64,000 nt of DNA from Paenibacillus sp. FSL K6-1330 (GCF_037976825.1 NZ_CP150269.1:145001-209000); one strand, 5' to 3'. Shown: positions 27,810 to 37,971, counted from the stretch's first letter. The notes: generated from the letters alone by a model not told the origin. Numbers and translations: made by a program.

Positions 27810-28631
27810 ATGAAATTAAATATATCCAAATTGATTTGGACGATCGTTATGGCCTTCATCGGTATTCTGTTTATTCTTCCGTTTGTATGGATGTTGTCAA
27901 CCTCCTTTAAACCGGAGATGGATGTGTTCAAATTTCCGATTGAATGGATTCCGAAAAATTGGAATGCCGTAGAGAACTACCAGACGGTATGGAGCGGACA
28001 GTTCGTACGTTATTATTGGAACTCCATTTATATCACGATCGCTACGACCGTCATTAATGTGTTTGTATGCGCACTTGCAGCCTATGGCTTCTCCAAGCTG
28101 CGTTTTCGCGGCAGAGATGCCATGTTTGTGCTTGTTCTGGCTTTGTACATGGTTCCGCCGCAGGCTTCGCTGGTACCGCAGTTCTTATTGTTCAATTGGA
28201 TGAATCTGATTGATACTCATGCGGGTCTGATCCTGTTGAACAGCTTCAGTATTATTGGGGCATTCATGTTGAAACAATTTTTCATGGGCGTAAACAATGA
28301 ATATATCGAGTCCGGCAAAATGGATGGGGCGGGTCACTTCCGAACCTTCTGGCAGATTGCTCTTCCGCTTATCCGTCCGGGTGTCGCTACTTATGCGATT
28401 CTCCGGTTCATCTGGACATGGAACGACTATCAGTATCCATTAATTTTCTTGAAGTCCAAAGATCTGTTTACGATCCAGCTCGGCATCCGACTCTTTGGGG
28501 ACCAATACGGGGATGTATATTCCCTCATGATGGCTGGCGCCGTATCGGCCATATTGCCTCTGCTTATCATTTTTGCGATTGGTCAGAAGCAGGTTATCGA
28601 GGGCATTTCGCTTGGCGGAGTCAAGGGCTGA
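27810..28631 (+). CDS. Carbohydrate ABC transporter permease, MalG/AraQ type
   Basis: 273-residue permease with six hydrophobic segments. The EAA-type loop reads ESGKMDGAGHFRTFWQIALP (near 170-190). The short N-terminal cytoplasmic tail and FVWMLSTSFKP after the first segment are typical of the second CUT1 permease. GAGAGGAG is upstream of ATG 27810. Confidence 0.93.
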   Translation: MKLNISKLIWTIVMAFIGILFILPFVWMLSTSFKPEMDVFKFPIEWIPKNWNAVENYQTVWSGQFVRYYWNSIYITIATTVINVFVCALAAYGFSKLRFRGRDAMFVLVLALYMVPPQASLVPQFLLFNWMNLIDTHAGLILLNSFSIIGAFMLKQFFMGVNNEYIESGKMDGAGHFRTFWQIALPLIRPGVATYAILRFIWTWNDYQYPLIFLKSKDLFTIQLGIRLFGDQYGDVYSLMMAGAVSAILPLLIIFAIGQKQVIEGISLGGVKG

Positions 28632-28705
28632 TAAAAAGTCAAAATAGTTTGGCTTCCGTAAAAATAGGGAACTACGCTAAAAGATCGATCATGATAGGAT
28701 GATTT

Positions 28706-28719
28706 TGTAAGCACTTACT
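28706..28719 (+). promoter_or_regulatory. cre-like box upstream of the solute-binding protein gene
   Basis: TGTAAGCACTTACT is close to the CcpA cre consensus (TGWAANCGNTNWCA) with CA in place of the central CG. It is 43 nt upstream of the ATG of the lipoprotein gene, inside the importer cluster. Confidence 0.45.
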
Positions 28720-28761
28720 TCTATGAATAACGGGAAGCAGTTACTTTCGAGGAGGGTCAAT

Positions 28762-30123
28762 ATGAAAATCAAGAGATTATCGGCGATGTTGTTGAGCTTA
28801 TCCTTTGCGCTTGTTGTTTCGGCTTGCGGAGGTGGAGGCAGCACGACGTCTGATTCGGCCGCTCAAGGCAGCGCGGACGCAGGCAAGGAAGCAGCACCTG
28901 ATCAAATTGTGTTGAAACTAAGCACGTGGCAGACAGATGCAAAAGCGCAATGGAGCAAGATTATACCCGAGTTTGAGAAGAAGCATCCAAACATCAAGGT
29001 GGAGCTAGATCTCCTGAACGAGAAGGGCGATTCGCTGGCATCCATGCAAAAACTGGACCTGATGGCCGCTTCAAATGACCGGTTGGATATCGTCGAGCTT
29101 CCTTATACGAATTATTCGCAGCGGGCAGACATCGGACTTTTTGAACCGCTCGAGAGCTACATAGAACAAGATGGCTACCAATACGATGATGAATACTTGG
29201 TGGATACCAGAGTCAACGGCAAAATTTACGCACTGCCATCCTCCATGCAGCGCTGGTTCGTCATTATGAACAAAGCGATGTTGGAGGAAGCGGGTCTGCC
29301 GATCCCAACGGACTGGACGTGGAAAGAGTTTGAGGGTTACGCGAAGAAGCTGACCAAGGGGGACGGTGTCGAGAAACGATATGGCGCTTACCTGCACAAT
29401 TGGCCGGATTACTTCCAGCTGCAATTGATGAGCAAGCCGTCTGATAATACGTTTCTTAAAGGCGATGGAACATCCAATGCCAAGGACCCACTGCTGAAAG
29501 CTAATCTGGAAATGATGAAGCGAATGATGTATGAGGATAAGAGTGCGAACCCGTACGAAGATATTATTTCGCAAAAGCTGGCTTACCGTAATCAATATTT
29601 CAACGGGCTTGCTGCTATGCTCCCTATGGGCGATTGGATGGTGGCGGAGTCTGGGGGAACGGACGCCATTCCGGCTACCTTCGAAACCGTATTTGCACCT
29701 CTGCCTAAACTGGAAGGGGAAAGCAAACATTACTCCCCGGTACAACCGACATATATGGCAGTGGCAGCAAAATCCGAAAATAAGGAGGCCGCTTATCAAT
29801 TCGTCAGATGGTATACGTCCGAAGGTCTCGAAATCGGGGGAAGAGTATTCTCCGGCTGGGCCAAGTCGGATACGGATAAGCTGATCGATACAATTGTAGG
29901 CTCCTCGAAAGATCCATCGAAGATCGATGTGGAGTCACTGAAATATACGATTAATAACACGGTGCCAGGATCAGCTCCCGTGCCTGTAAAATATGCCGAG
30001 GAAGCAAAGAATGTTGTGATTCCAGAAGCAGAGCTGTATATTCTGAATAAGCATGATCTGGACAAAACGATCGACAGCATCGATCAGAAGATTACCGAGG
30101 TTGTGAATAGTAATAAAAATTAG
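28762..30123 (+). CDS. Carbohydrate ABC transporter substrate-binding lipoprotein
   Basis: 453 residues. The signal peptide ends in lipobox VVSAC with Cys22, the site for Lgt modification, followed by a Gly/Ser/Thr linker. The rest is a family 1-type solute-binding protein (KLSTWQTDAKAQWSKIIPEFEKKHPNIKVE at the start of the fold). It captures an oligosaccharide at the membrane surface; from neighbours, probably an unsaturated uronic-acid oligosaccharide. ATG 28762 is chosen with GAGGAGGG 6 nt upstream. Confidence 0.93.
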   Translation: MKIKRLSAMLLSLSFALVVSACGGGGSTTSDSAAQGSADAGKEAAPDQIVLKLSTWQTDAKAQWSKIIPEFEKKHPNIKVELDLLNEKGDSLASMQKLDLMAASNDRLDIVELPYTNYSQRADIGLFEPLESYIEQDGYQYDDEYLVDTRVNGKIYALPSSMQRWFVIMNKAMLEEAGLPIPTDWTWKEFEGYAKKLTKGDGVEKRYGAYLHNWPDYFQLQLMSKPSDNTFLKGDGTSNAKDPLLKANLEMMKRMMYEDKSANPYEDIISQKLAYRNQYFNGLAAMLPMGDWMVAESGGTDAIPATFETVFAPLPKLEGESKHYSPVQPTYMAVAAKSENKEAAYQFVRWYTSEGLEIGGRVFSGWAKSDTDKLIDTIVGSSKDPSKIDVESLKYTINNTVPGSAPVPVKYAEEAKNVVIPEAELYILNKHDLDKTIDSIDQKITEVVNSNKN

Positions 30124-30239
30124 GCTGAGTTCGCAAGAACGTGATATGCCTAATGCATTAACAGGATACGAGGATGGTTAAGGGGAAAACTCAGGTTTTC
30201 CCTATTCCAATTCATTAAGATTTGAGGACTGCATCTGTG

Positions 30240-32057
30240 ATGATTCCCAAATTTTCATTGCGAAAAAAATTAATCTGGTCAGCACTGTTATGTTTTCTGC
30301 TCCCCCTGGGCGGAATATATTGGGTTACCAATTATTTAACCAAGGATCTTCTGCTGGATAGGGCCATTGTGAGCTCTGAGGATGCACTAAAAGCGGTTCA
30401 ATCCGATGTGAATAGCGTTCTGGATCAAACATTGGAGCTGTCCAACATGGTGCTGACGAACTCGGAGATCAGACAGCAAATTATGTCCAGGCAGAAGCAG
30501 GGCACGCAGGAATACAAGAATGAGATCCTTGTAAACTACAGCCGCTTGATCCGGCTGCTCGATGAGCTCTTTAGGCAGCATGATGATTATTATGTCACCA
30601 TCCTTGGAAAGAACGATTTTACATATACCAATTATTCTCACAACGACTTTAATCCAGCCATTTTATACAAGCAGCCGTGGTTTGCGGAGCTAAACCAAAT
30701 TCCCTCGTTCTCAACCTATTGGGTGGGATTGCAGGACAATTATTTTCATACTGCCGATAAGGATGGTTCTTATCTGGTTACGATCGGGCGACCGATAAGA
30801 ACCTCCTCCAATAGCATCATCGGTTATGTCATCATCAGCGTGAATGAACGTAAAATCCGCAACCATCTTCAGAGCGGCTCTAATTCAGACCAGGATATGA
30901 TGCTGTTGGATGAGGAGGGCGTGGTCATCTCTCACTCCGATCCGTCCCTAATCGGAAGCAGAATGACCTGGTGGAATCAGGATGAACGTGCAAGAACGAT
31001 TGAAATGGACGGCCAGGAATATGTATACGCCGAGCAGTCCATTCGCCCGAATACTTGGAATCTGGTCAGCTTAATCCCATTATCATCGGCCGTCTCCAAG
31101 TATAAACAGATTTTATTAATCAGTTTTGGGCTGCAGGTGCTTTTCTTTACCTTATTCTGTATCCTTTTGATGGTGTTGATTTCGGCCTTTACGAAGCCGA
31201 TGAGGGAACTGAGCGGCTTCATAACCCGCATTGGCCGGGGACAGCTGGATATCCGCTCGGGGATACGCGGCAACAATGAGGTGACTCAGCTTGCACGGAC
31301 GATTGATCATATGCTGGACAGGATCGAATCCAATATTGAGCAAATTACCGTGGAACAGGCCAAGAAGCGAAAGGCCGAGCTGGAGATGCTGCAGGCTCAG
31401 ATCAACCCGCACTTTATGTTTAATCTTCTGAATTCCATCCGGCTTAACATACTGATCAAAGGGGATAAAGAGAACGCCGAATTGATTGCTTCCTTGTCTT
31501 CCCTGCTGCGAATGACGATTAACCGCGATAATGAATTTATTCCACTTCATGAAGAGGTGCAGACGGTTCATCACTATATCCGGCTCATGAATTTCCGGCA
31601 TGCCAACCAGGTGAGACTAGAGGTGAATTACGAGGCAGGCTGCGAGCAAGCGTTAGTTCCGCGCTTCATGATTCAACCAATAATTGAAAACGCTATTATT
31701 CATGGCTATGAGCAGTTTGCCGGGGTCATCTTCATTGAGGCGGTCCATATCACTGAAAAAGGAGCTAACGACATCAGCATCACGGTCCGTGACAACGGGA
31801 TCGGTATGAGTGAGGCTGCGCTTCAAGAGCTGCGTGCCAATGTGGACTCGGTTCAGGGAGCAGCAGCACCTGCCAAAAAGGGATTTTCCGGCATTGGTGT
31901 CAAGAATGTATTTCAGCGCCTTCGTCTGATCTACGGAACGAACGCCCAACTGGAGATTCACAGTGAGCAGGACATTGGAACAAACATCACGTTAAAGTTT
32001 CCATTCGAGGTGGAGAGAGGTGAGCATGGTGTTGACAGCGATTCTGGTGGACGATGA
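30240..32057 (+). CDS. Sensor histidine kinase, YesM family
   Basis: 605 residues. A first membrane helix (about 11-30), an extracellular sensor of about 260 residues, a second helix near 285-305, a HAMP linker (FTKPMRELSGFITRIG), then the His-kinase domain of the LytS/YesM type with phospho-accepting His in QINPHFMFNLLNSIRL and an ATPase with NAIIHG and DNGIGM boxes. The start is ambiguous: ATG 30240 or GTG 30237, with GAGG at 30224-30227. The stop overlaps the regulator gene by 32 nt. YesM-type kinases usually sense extracytoplasmic sugars and control adjacent importers. Confidence 0.92.
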   Translation: MIPKFSLRKKLIWSALLCFLLPLGGIYWVTNYLTKDLLLDRAIVSSEDALKAVQSDVNSVLDQTLELSNMVLTNSEIRQQIMSRQKQGTQEYKNEILVNYSRLIRLLDELFRQHDDYYVTILGKNDFTYTNYSHNDFNPAILYKQPWFAELNQIPSFSTYWVGLQDNYFHTADKDGSYLVTIGRPIRTSSNSIIGYVIISVNERKIRNHLQSGSNSDQDMMLLDEEGVVISHSDPSLIGSRMTWWNQDERARTIEMDGQEYVYAEQSIRPNTWNLVSLIPLSSAVSKYKQILLISFGLQVLFFTLFCILLMVLISAFTKPMRELSGFITRIGRGQLDIRSGIRGNNEVTQLARTIDHMLDRIESNIEQITVEQAKKRKAELEMLQAQINPHFMFNLLNSIRLNILIKGDKENAELIASLSSLLRMTINRDNEFIPLHEEVQTVHHYIRLMNFRHANQVRLEVNYEAGCEQALVPRFMIQPIIENAIIHGYEQFAGVIFIEAVHITEKGANDISITVRDNGIGMSEAALQELRANVDSVQGAAAPAKKGFSGIGVKNVFQRLRLIYGTNAQLEIHSEQDIGTNITLKFPFEVERGEHGVDSDSGGR

Positions 32058-33630
32058 TTATCCTGTTGTACGCTATTTGTCACAAAGCATTGCGTGGAGA
32101 GAGCTGGGTGTTGAATTGATCGGTTGTTACTCGAACGGCTTGGAGGCTTGGGAGGATGCACAGCTTAAGCAGCCTGACATTATTATTACGGATATCGGAA
32201 TGCCCAAGATGAATGGCCTGGAGATGCTTGAAAAGTTCAACTCAGTGAATCCCTTGTTTCGAGCTGTCATTTTATCCTGTCATAACGAGTTCCATTATGC
32301 GCAACAAGCTATGAAGCTGAAAGTGAGTGATTATATTCTAAAAGAGAGTTTGGATGTAGAGCAGCTGCAGCAGCTGCTGCATAACATCGCCGTTGATCTG
32401 AGCAAGGAGAAGCACAAAGCGGCAGAAGTGATGATGTATATGCAGAAGGAATCGCTCAATCGGTCCGCGCTAAAAGATCAATTGCTGAAGGATACCCTGT
32501 ACCAGTTATCCTGGACAAAGGAAGCATGGATTAAGCATGCCCGGTTAAATGGTGTCGACCTTCAGGCCAGATATTACTTGCCTTTCGTTGTCTCTATCGA
32601 CCGCATGCCCGAAGTTTCAAAGACCCGCAAAATGAACGATTATACGATTGCATTCGCGGTCGAAAATGTGCTGCAGGAAGTGCTCGATTCAATGCACCGC
32701 AGCGTTATTTTTCATTACAGCAACAAAGAACTGGTTGTTTTCATCTGTTGCGAGGACCCTGTTAAGGAACAGCAGATACTCTACTATTCCCTGCAGCGGG
32801 CGATAACGGCCATGAAACAATATTTGAAAATATCAGTTACCTGCCTATTGGGACGGGAAGCCGCAGCACCTGAAGAGCTTCGGCTTATATTAATGCCCAT
32901 GCTCAAGGAATGGAGCCATCGCTTCTATCTGGAGGAATCCAGCATCTGCCGGTACGAGAAGGCGTCCTTCACCAGCGGAGATATGTATGGAGAGTATGCC
33001 GTATTCTTCTCGCGGATCAATGACATGCTGGCCTTGAATCGGCCTGAGCACGTAGAGGAGATTGTAAAGGAATGGGCGGCATGGGTGGAGACAAACCGGT
33101 TCCCTCCTGCAGATGTGAAAGAATGGGTGCTGCAGCTGCTCATGGATTTACAGATGAAAACGAAAGTGACATTACAGGTTCAGGACAGCATAACCGAAGA
33201 GAAGCTGTATGACGCGATCAACGATATTCATTCCATGGAGCATCTGCGGAGCTGGATCATGGCATATCTGACGGAGCTCTCCCGCAGATTAAGCGTATTA
33301 TCCATCCGCTCTAAGCGTTCTGAGATCATCCAGGCACAGAAATATGTGATTCAGCACGTGACCGAGAAATTGACGCTTGAAGAGATGGCGGGTTATTTAA
33401 ATTTGAACTCAAGCTATTTCAGCCGCTTGTTTAAACGTGAAACGAACCAGAATTTTATCGAATATGTCAATATGGTCAAACTCCAGAAGGCGAAGCAGCT
33501 GCTTCAACAGTCTAATAAGACTGTCGAGGAGATATCGGACTATCTGGGTTATGCCAACAAGAGCTATTTTATCAAATTGTTCAAACGGGAAATAGGCATG
33601 ACGCCGAGCGAGTTTACGTCTTGGAGTTAA
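32026..33630 (+). CDS. Response regulator with AraC-type DNA-binding domain, YesN family
   Basis: 534 residues. N-terminal receiver with acidic pocket LVDDDYP and phospho-acceptor Asp in IIITDIGMPKMNG; a long linker of about 300 residues; C-terminal AraC/XylS helix-turn-helix pair (LTLEEMAGYLNLNSSYFSRLFK, VEEISDYLGYANKSYFIKLFK). It overlaps the kinase gene, implying translational coupling. Likely activates the surrounding polysaccharide genes. Confidence 0.93.
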   Translation: MVLTAILVDDDYPVVRYLSQSIAWRELGVELIGCYSNGLEAWEDAQLKQPDIIITDIGMPKMNGLEMLEKFNSVNPLFRAVILSCHNEFHYAQQAMKLKVSDYILKESLDVEQLQQLLHNIAVDLSKEKHKAAEVMMYMQKESLNRSALKDQLLKDTLYQLSWTKEAWIKHARLNGVDLQARYYLPFVVSIDRMPEVSKTRKMNDYTIAFAVENVLQEVLDSMHRSVIFHYSNKELVVFICCEDPVKEQQILYYSLQRAITAMKQYLKISVTCLLGREAAAPEELRLILMPMLKEWSHRFYLEESSICRYEKASFTSGDMYGEYAVFFSRINDMLALNRPEHVEEIVKEWAAWVETNRFPPADVKEWVLQLLMDLQMKTKVTLQVQDSITEEKLYDAINDIHSMEHLRSWIMAYLTELSRRLSVLSIRSKRSEIIQAQKYVIQHVTEKLTLEEMAGYLNLNSSYFSRLFKRETNQNFIEYVNMVKLQKAKQLLQQSNKTVEEISDYLGYANKSYFIKLFKREIGMTPSEFTSWS

Positions 33631-33655
33631 TAATCGATAGGAGGAGAGTGAGATC

Positions 33656-35521
33656 ATGGAACAGATACAAGGATCGCTACAAGGCCTTCCACTTCGCACC
33701 AAAGCTGATCTGCAGAAGGCCGTCCTGGACACGCTGGAGCCTTTGAAGCAGCGATTCACATCGGGATATGCTGGACTAACGCTTGGATCTACAGCAGCCC
33801 TATATAGTGACGCCATTGCACTTATGGAGGCTTTTGCCAGGCCCTTATGGGGATTAATTCCTCATGCCAGTGGAGGCGGCGAATCGGATTTATGGCCCCT
33901 GTATCTGAAAGGCATCGTGAATGGTACGGACCCGAAGCATGCCGAATATTGGGGAGAGTTTACGACACAGGATCAGCGTATGGTCGAGCAGGCGGTATTC
34001 GGATTTGGACTGGCGCTTGCTCCGCATAAGCTGTGGGAGCCATTGCAGGAGCAGGAGAAGCAGCAGTTGTACCGGTGGCTCAATCAGATCAATCTCGTGG
34101 ATCATTCCAATCCGAACAATTGGCTGATGTTTACGGTGCTTGTAAATATGGGCTTCAAGAAGGTGGGCATGCCTTACAATCAAGCCATTATGGATGAGTA
34201 TCTCGATATGATCGATACTTACTATTTAGGCGATGGATGGTATTCGGACGGCAAGACAGATCAGCGGGATTATTATATTCCGTTTGGGATGCACTTCTAT
34301 ACGCTGATCTACGCGAAGCTGATGGAGCAGGATGATCCTGAGCGTGCACGGATTTATAGGGAGCGGGCGAAGACGTTTGCCGAGCAATTCATTTATTGGT
34401 TCGCCGAGGATGGAAGCAGTCTGCCCTTTGGTCGAAGCCAAACCTATCGCTTCGCGCAGGTCTCCTTCTGGTGCGCGCTCGTATACGCTGGCGTGGAGCC
34501 CTTCTCCCTTGGCGTAATCAAAGGAATCATTATGAGGCATTTGCGGTGGTGGTTCGCCCAGCCTATCTTTACGTCAGATGGCTTGCTAAGTATCGGATAC
34601 GCGTACCCCAATTTGATCATGGGGGAGAGCTACAATGCGCCGGGATCACCATACTGGGCGTTTAAGTCATTTCTCATATTGGATTTGCCGGATGATCATC
34701 CGTTCTGGATGGTGGAAGAGGAACCCCTGCCAAGCTTGAAATCAGTGTCAGCCCAGCCTCATGCCAGAATGTTGATTTGCAAACCGGAGGATGATGGACA
34801 TATAACAGCCCTGGCTTCCGGTCAGATGGCTAACTTTGATATGGCGCACAGTGCAGCCAAATATGCAAAATTCGCCTATTCTACGCGATTTGGTTTCAGT
34901 GTTCCCAAAGGGTATTATGGCCTCGGACAGGGGGCTTACGATTCGATGCTTGCTCTAAGCGAATGCGATGAGCATTATCGTGTACGCCGCTTTTGCGAGG
35001 AGTTCCGCATCGAAGAACAGCATGTTTACTCCAGATGGCTTCCTTGGCATGATGTCGAAGTGCGGACATGGCTGGTTCCTGCCGGACTGTGGCATGTACG
35101 GATTCACCATATTCGTTCCAACCGCTGTCTGACTGCGGCTGAGGGCGGATTTGCCGTGGGAAGGATGACGAATTTTGCCCTCAGCGAGACCGAAGCGGTC
35201 AAAGCGGAACCTGAGCGGGTGGCTGCGATGATGCCGGGCGGAATCAGTGGAATCGTCAATGTGCAAGGATACGGCGGTGCGGTCATGGTTTACCCGGAAG
35301 CCAATACCAACCTGCTTAAGCCAAGAACAATGATTCCAACGCTAACCGTCCAGCTGGAGCCGGGCGAACATGTTTTGATATCAGCCGTATACGGAGCTTC
35401 AAACCGCGAGGAGAATCGGAGGCGCTACGACCTCCCTCCGATTGTAGAGTACACACTCGAAGGAAACATCGTGGTTACGGATGCCGAGAACGGAAGCGTC
35501 CTTTTTCGTTTGGACATATAG
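33656..35521 (+). CDS. DUF2264 family protein
   Basis: 621-residue cytoplasmic protein without signal peptide. The N-terminal 360 residues resemble the DUF2264 alpha/alpha toroid (WGLIPHASGGGESDLWPLY, NNWLMFTVLVNMG, GWYSDGKTDQRDYYIPFGMHFY), and the rest is beta-rich, as in polysaccharide lyase-like enzymes. Members often sit in clusters for uronic-acid polysaccharides; activity is not assigned. AGGAGAG precedes ATG 33656; it lies 25 nt after the regulator and 30 nt before the GH88 gene. Confidence 0.85.
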   Translation: MEQIQGSLQGLPLRTKADLQKAVLDTLEPLKQRFTSGYAGLTLGSTAALYSDAIALMEAFARPLWGLIPHASGGGESDLWPLYLKGIVNGTDPKHAEYWGEFTTQDQRMVEQAVFGFGLALAPHKLWEPLQEQEKQQLYRWLNQINLVDHSNPNNWLMFTVLVNMGFKKVGMPYNQAIMDEYLDMIDTYYLGDGWYSDGKTDQRDYYIPFGMHFYTLIYAKLMEQDDPERARIYRERAKTFAEQFIYWFAEDGSSLPFGRSQTYRFAQVSFWCALVYAGVEPFSLGVIKGIIMRHLRWWFAQPIFTSDGLLSIGYAYPNLIMGESYNAPGSPYWAFKSFLILDLPDDHPFWMVEEEPLPSLKSVSAQPHARMLICKPEDDGHITALASGQMANFDMAHSAAKYAKFAYSTRFGFSVPKGYYGLGQGAYDSMLALSECDEHYRVRRFCEEFRIEEQHVYSRWLPWHDVEVRTWLVPAGLWHVRIHHIRSNRCLTAAEGGFAVGRMTNFALSETEAVKAEPERVAAMMPGGISGIVNVQGYGGAVMVYPEANTNLLKPRTMIPTLTVQLEPGEHVLISAVYGASNREENRRRYDLPPIVEYTLEGNIVVTDAENGSVLFRLDI

Positions 35522-35551
35522 CACAAGAACAGGAGCAAGAGGAGGATGAAC

Positions 35552-36676
35552 ATGTGGAAGGGTGCAATTGAAGATGCCATTCAGAAAATCAAGCAAAACA
35601 TTAGGAAGCATCCGGGGAAATTGCCGCACATTATCGAGGGCCAGCGATACGAGTGGGGCGATAATAACGACTGGATCGAAGGATTCTATGTAGGGATGAT
35701 GTGGCTTGCATACGAGTATGGGCACGATCCCTACTATAAGGAGGCGGCCGAGTCTTATTTGACCAATTTCAAAGATCGGCTGGATCGGCACGTGGCATTG
35801 GATCATCATGACATCGGCTTTCTATATTCACTGTCTGCGGTAGCGCAGTGGCGTGTAACGGAGAGCGAAACTGCTCGTATGACGGCACTCCAGGCGGCGG
35901 ACACCTTGCTGGCACGGTGGCGCCCCCAAATGGAAATCATACAGGCATGGGGGGCAGCGAATGATCCGGAGAACGGGGGACGGATCATCATCGATTGTCT
36001 GCTGAATCTCCCGTTATTATTTTGGGCTCATGAGCAGACAGGGGAAACAAAGTATTATGATGTTGCCATGAAGCATGCCTTGCAGAGCCAGAAATTTCTG
36101 GTGCGTGGGGACGGGTCCTCCTACCATACGTTCTATTTTGACGTTAACAATGGAAATGCGCTTCGGGGCGGTACGCATCAAGGGTACCAAGACGGATCGA
36201 CCTGGACACGGGGTCAGGCTTGGGGGATATACGGTTTTGCACTGGCTTACAGATATACGAAGCATGAGGCATTTTTGGATACGGCCAAGCGTCTTGCCCG
36301 ATATTTTATCGAACGTTTGGCTGAGGATGGGGTTGTCTATTGGGACTTCGATGTGCCAATTGATGAGGGCACACCGCGCGACAGCTCCGCATCGGCTGTC
36401 GCAGCGTGCGGATTGCTAGAACTTTTGGAACTTATGGAAGACCGTGATCCGGACAGGATGCTGTTCGAGAGTGCCTTGAACCGCAGCATGAGCGCATTGG
36501 TGGAGCATTATTCAACGATGGACCTGCCCGATGCGGAGGGGCTGTTGAAGCACGGATCCTATCATGTCAGGGGGGACCGGGCACCGGATGATTATATGAT
36601 CTGGGGAGATTATTTTTATTTGGAGGCGCTGGTCCGGCTTGAACAAGGAATTAAAGGCTATTGGTACGAATCTTAA
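35552..36676 (+). CDS. GH88 unsaturated glucuronyl hydrolase
   Basis: 374-residue cytoplasmic alpha6/alpha6-barrel enzyme that removes the 4,5-unsaturated uronic acid left at the non-reducing end by polysaccharide lyases. Asp87 in HHDIGF and Asp148 in RIIIDCLLN match the two essential acids of the Bacillus enzyme (Asp88, Asp149). GTHQGYQDGSTWTRGQAWG is the family core. ATG 35552 has GGAGG 6 nt upstream; ATG 35546 abuts it. It implies that the locus imports lyase products. Confidence 0.93.
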   Translation: MWKGAIEDAIQKIKQNIRKHPGKLPHIIEGQRYEWGDNNDWIEGFYVGMMWLAYEYGHDPYYKEAAESYLTNFKDRLDRHVALDHHDIGFLYSLSAVAQWRVTESETARMTALQAADTLLARWRPQMEIIQAWGAANDPENGGRIIIDCLLNLPLLFWAHEQTGETKYYDVAMKHALQSQKFLVRGDGSSYHTFYFDVNNGNALRGGTHQGYQDGSTWTRGQAWGIYGFALAYRYTKHEAFLDTAKRLARYFIERLAEDGVVYWDFDVPIDEGTPRDSSASAVAACGLLELLELMEDRDPDRMLFESALNRSMSALVEHYSTMDLPDAEGLLKHGSYHVRGDRAPDDYMIWGDYFYLEALVRLEQGIKGYWYES

Positions 36677-36699
36677 AGCGAGATATGTAACGGGTATAG

Positions 36700-36734
36700 A
36701 CCTCTGTCGGCGATCTGCTGGCAGAGGTTTTTTG
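36700..36734 (+). terminator. Intrinsic terminator after the GH88 gene
   Basis: ACCTCTG (36700-36706) pairs with CAGAGGT (36722-36728), followed by six Ts. Confidence 0.85.
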
Positions 36735-36830
36735 TGTATCTGACGAACGGGACGAGGCAGCGGAATCAAAGAGGTAAAAATCGTGTGGCATCCGTCAAAT
36801 TTGTTCATTATATCTGTTTTTTAACTTTCC

Positions 36831-36865
36831 TATAATAAGGTTGATCTAAAATGTAAGTGCTTACA
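36831..36865 (+). promoter_or_regulatory. -10 box with overlapping cre-like site
   Basis: A perfect TATAAT at 36831-36836 (weak -35) is followed by TGTAAGTGCTTACA at 36852-36865, a perfect 6-bp dyad matching cre except for the central pair. The box covers the region just after the predicted start, 18 nt upstream of the next ATG, a usual repression position. Confidence 0.55.
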
Positions 36866-36883
36866 AAAGAACGGAGGGAGATT

Positions 36884-37933
36884 ATGTTTGGGAAAAGGCC
36901 TATAGCCCGCACGTTAATACTCCTATTGTTTAGCCTTGTTGTGGGAACCGCGATTATTGCCGTTGTCCTAAACATGGAGATGCGGGCTTCAGCGGATGAA
37001 GTCGTTCTCACCATTGATGATGAGCCCGTTACGGTTCAGGAGTTCCAATTTTTTTTACGGCAAAATAAAGCATGGACTACTAGCTACTTCAAGCAGAAAC
37101 ACAATGCCGATTATAATGAAGACTTTTGGACTTCTGCTTATAAGGGAGAAACACCGCTTGATTATGCCAGGCAAAAAACGGTGCAGGATGTAACACGCAT
37201 AAAAACCGAACAGAGCCTGATGAAGCAGCACGGGATCATCCAGGATGTATCCTATGCGTCCTTCTTAAGGCATCTGGCAGCGGAGAATGAAACCAGGCAA
37301 CAGAAAATTCGGGAAGGGCAGCCGATATATGGTCCTCAGCAGTATGGTGCCGATTCGTTTTACTCCTATACGCAGAGCATGAATTATCAAAGATTAATCG
37401 ATACGTTGGTTAAGCAAACAAGGAATTCGCTTGGCGATAAGGAGCTGAAGGCCCTTTATGAAGAGGTCAAACCCGAATATTTTCATCTGGGGCATGCGTT
37501 CGTTTATGAAAAAGTAACGGCCTCAGGCACGGAGTCCTCCCGTACCCTAAATACCCTTCAGGAGCTTGTACTCTCTGAGAAGTTTAGTGTCGAGGAAGCT
37601 ATCGCAAGGTTGAGCCCCTCAGGCGTTGAGGTGCAGAAAGACACGCTGGATATAGACACCAAATCCAAAGACGATGATGCAGCGCGTTATCTACACGATG
37701 TGCTGACGTCTACTCAGCCGGGTGAGTTTACCGCTATTCAACAAGATGCGGAAGGCTCTATGATGTTCAGGCTTCTCGATACCAGGGATAAAGGCTATGC
37801 GCCGTATGAGCAGGTTAAAGCTTCCCTGGTTCAACTATACATTCAGAAGCAGCTGGAACAGCAGGTAAGTCAGAAGTTACACAATGCTAACATTCGGATC
37901 AACGAGGAGGTGCTGAGGTCGATTTCGTTCTAA
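36884..37933 (+). CDS. Membrane-anchored SurA-N-like protein without visible PPIase domain
   Basis: 349 residues with one N-terminal membrane helix (about 10-32), then an extracytoplasmic part. DEVVLTIDDEPVTVQEFQFF is the start typical of SurA/PrsA chaperone N-domains. The C-terminal half has the length of a parvulin domain, but I do not see its signature, so isomerase activity is doubtful. ATG 36884 has GGAGGGAG upstream; it lies 38 nt before the giant surface-protein gene, so a dedicated folding role for it is a reasonable inference. Confidence 0.68.
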   Translation: MFGKRPIARTLILLLFSLVVGTAIIAVVLNMEMRASADEVVLTIDDEPVTVQEFQFFLRQNKAWTTSYFKQKHNADYNEDFWTSAYKGETPLDYARQKTVQDVTRIKTEQSLMKQHGIIQDVSYASFLRHLAAENETRQQKIREGQPIYGPQQYGADSFYSYTQSMNYQRLIDTLVKQTRNSLGDKELKALYEEVKPEYFHLGHAFVYEKVTASGTESSRTLNTLQELVLSEKFSVEEAIARLSPSGVEVQKDTLDIDTKSKDDDAARYLHDVLTSTQPGEFTAIQQDAEGSMMFRLLDTRDKGYAPYEQVKASLVQLYIQKQLEQQVSQKLHNANIRINEEVLRSISF

Positions 37934-37971
37934 TTCTGATAACCAAAAGATTGTGTCAGGAGGATGATGTA

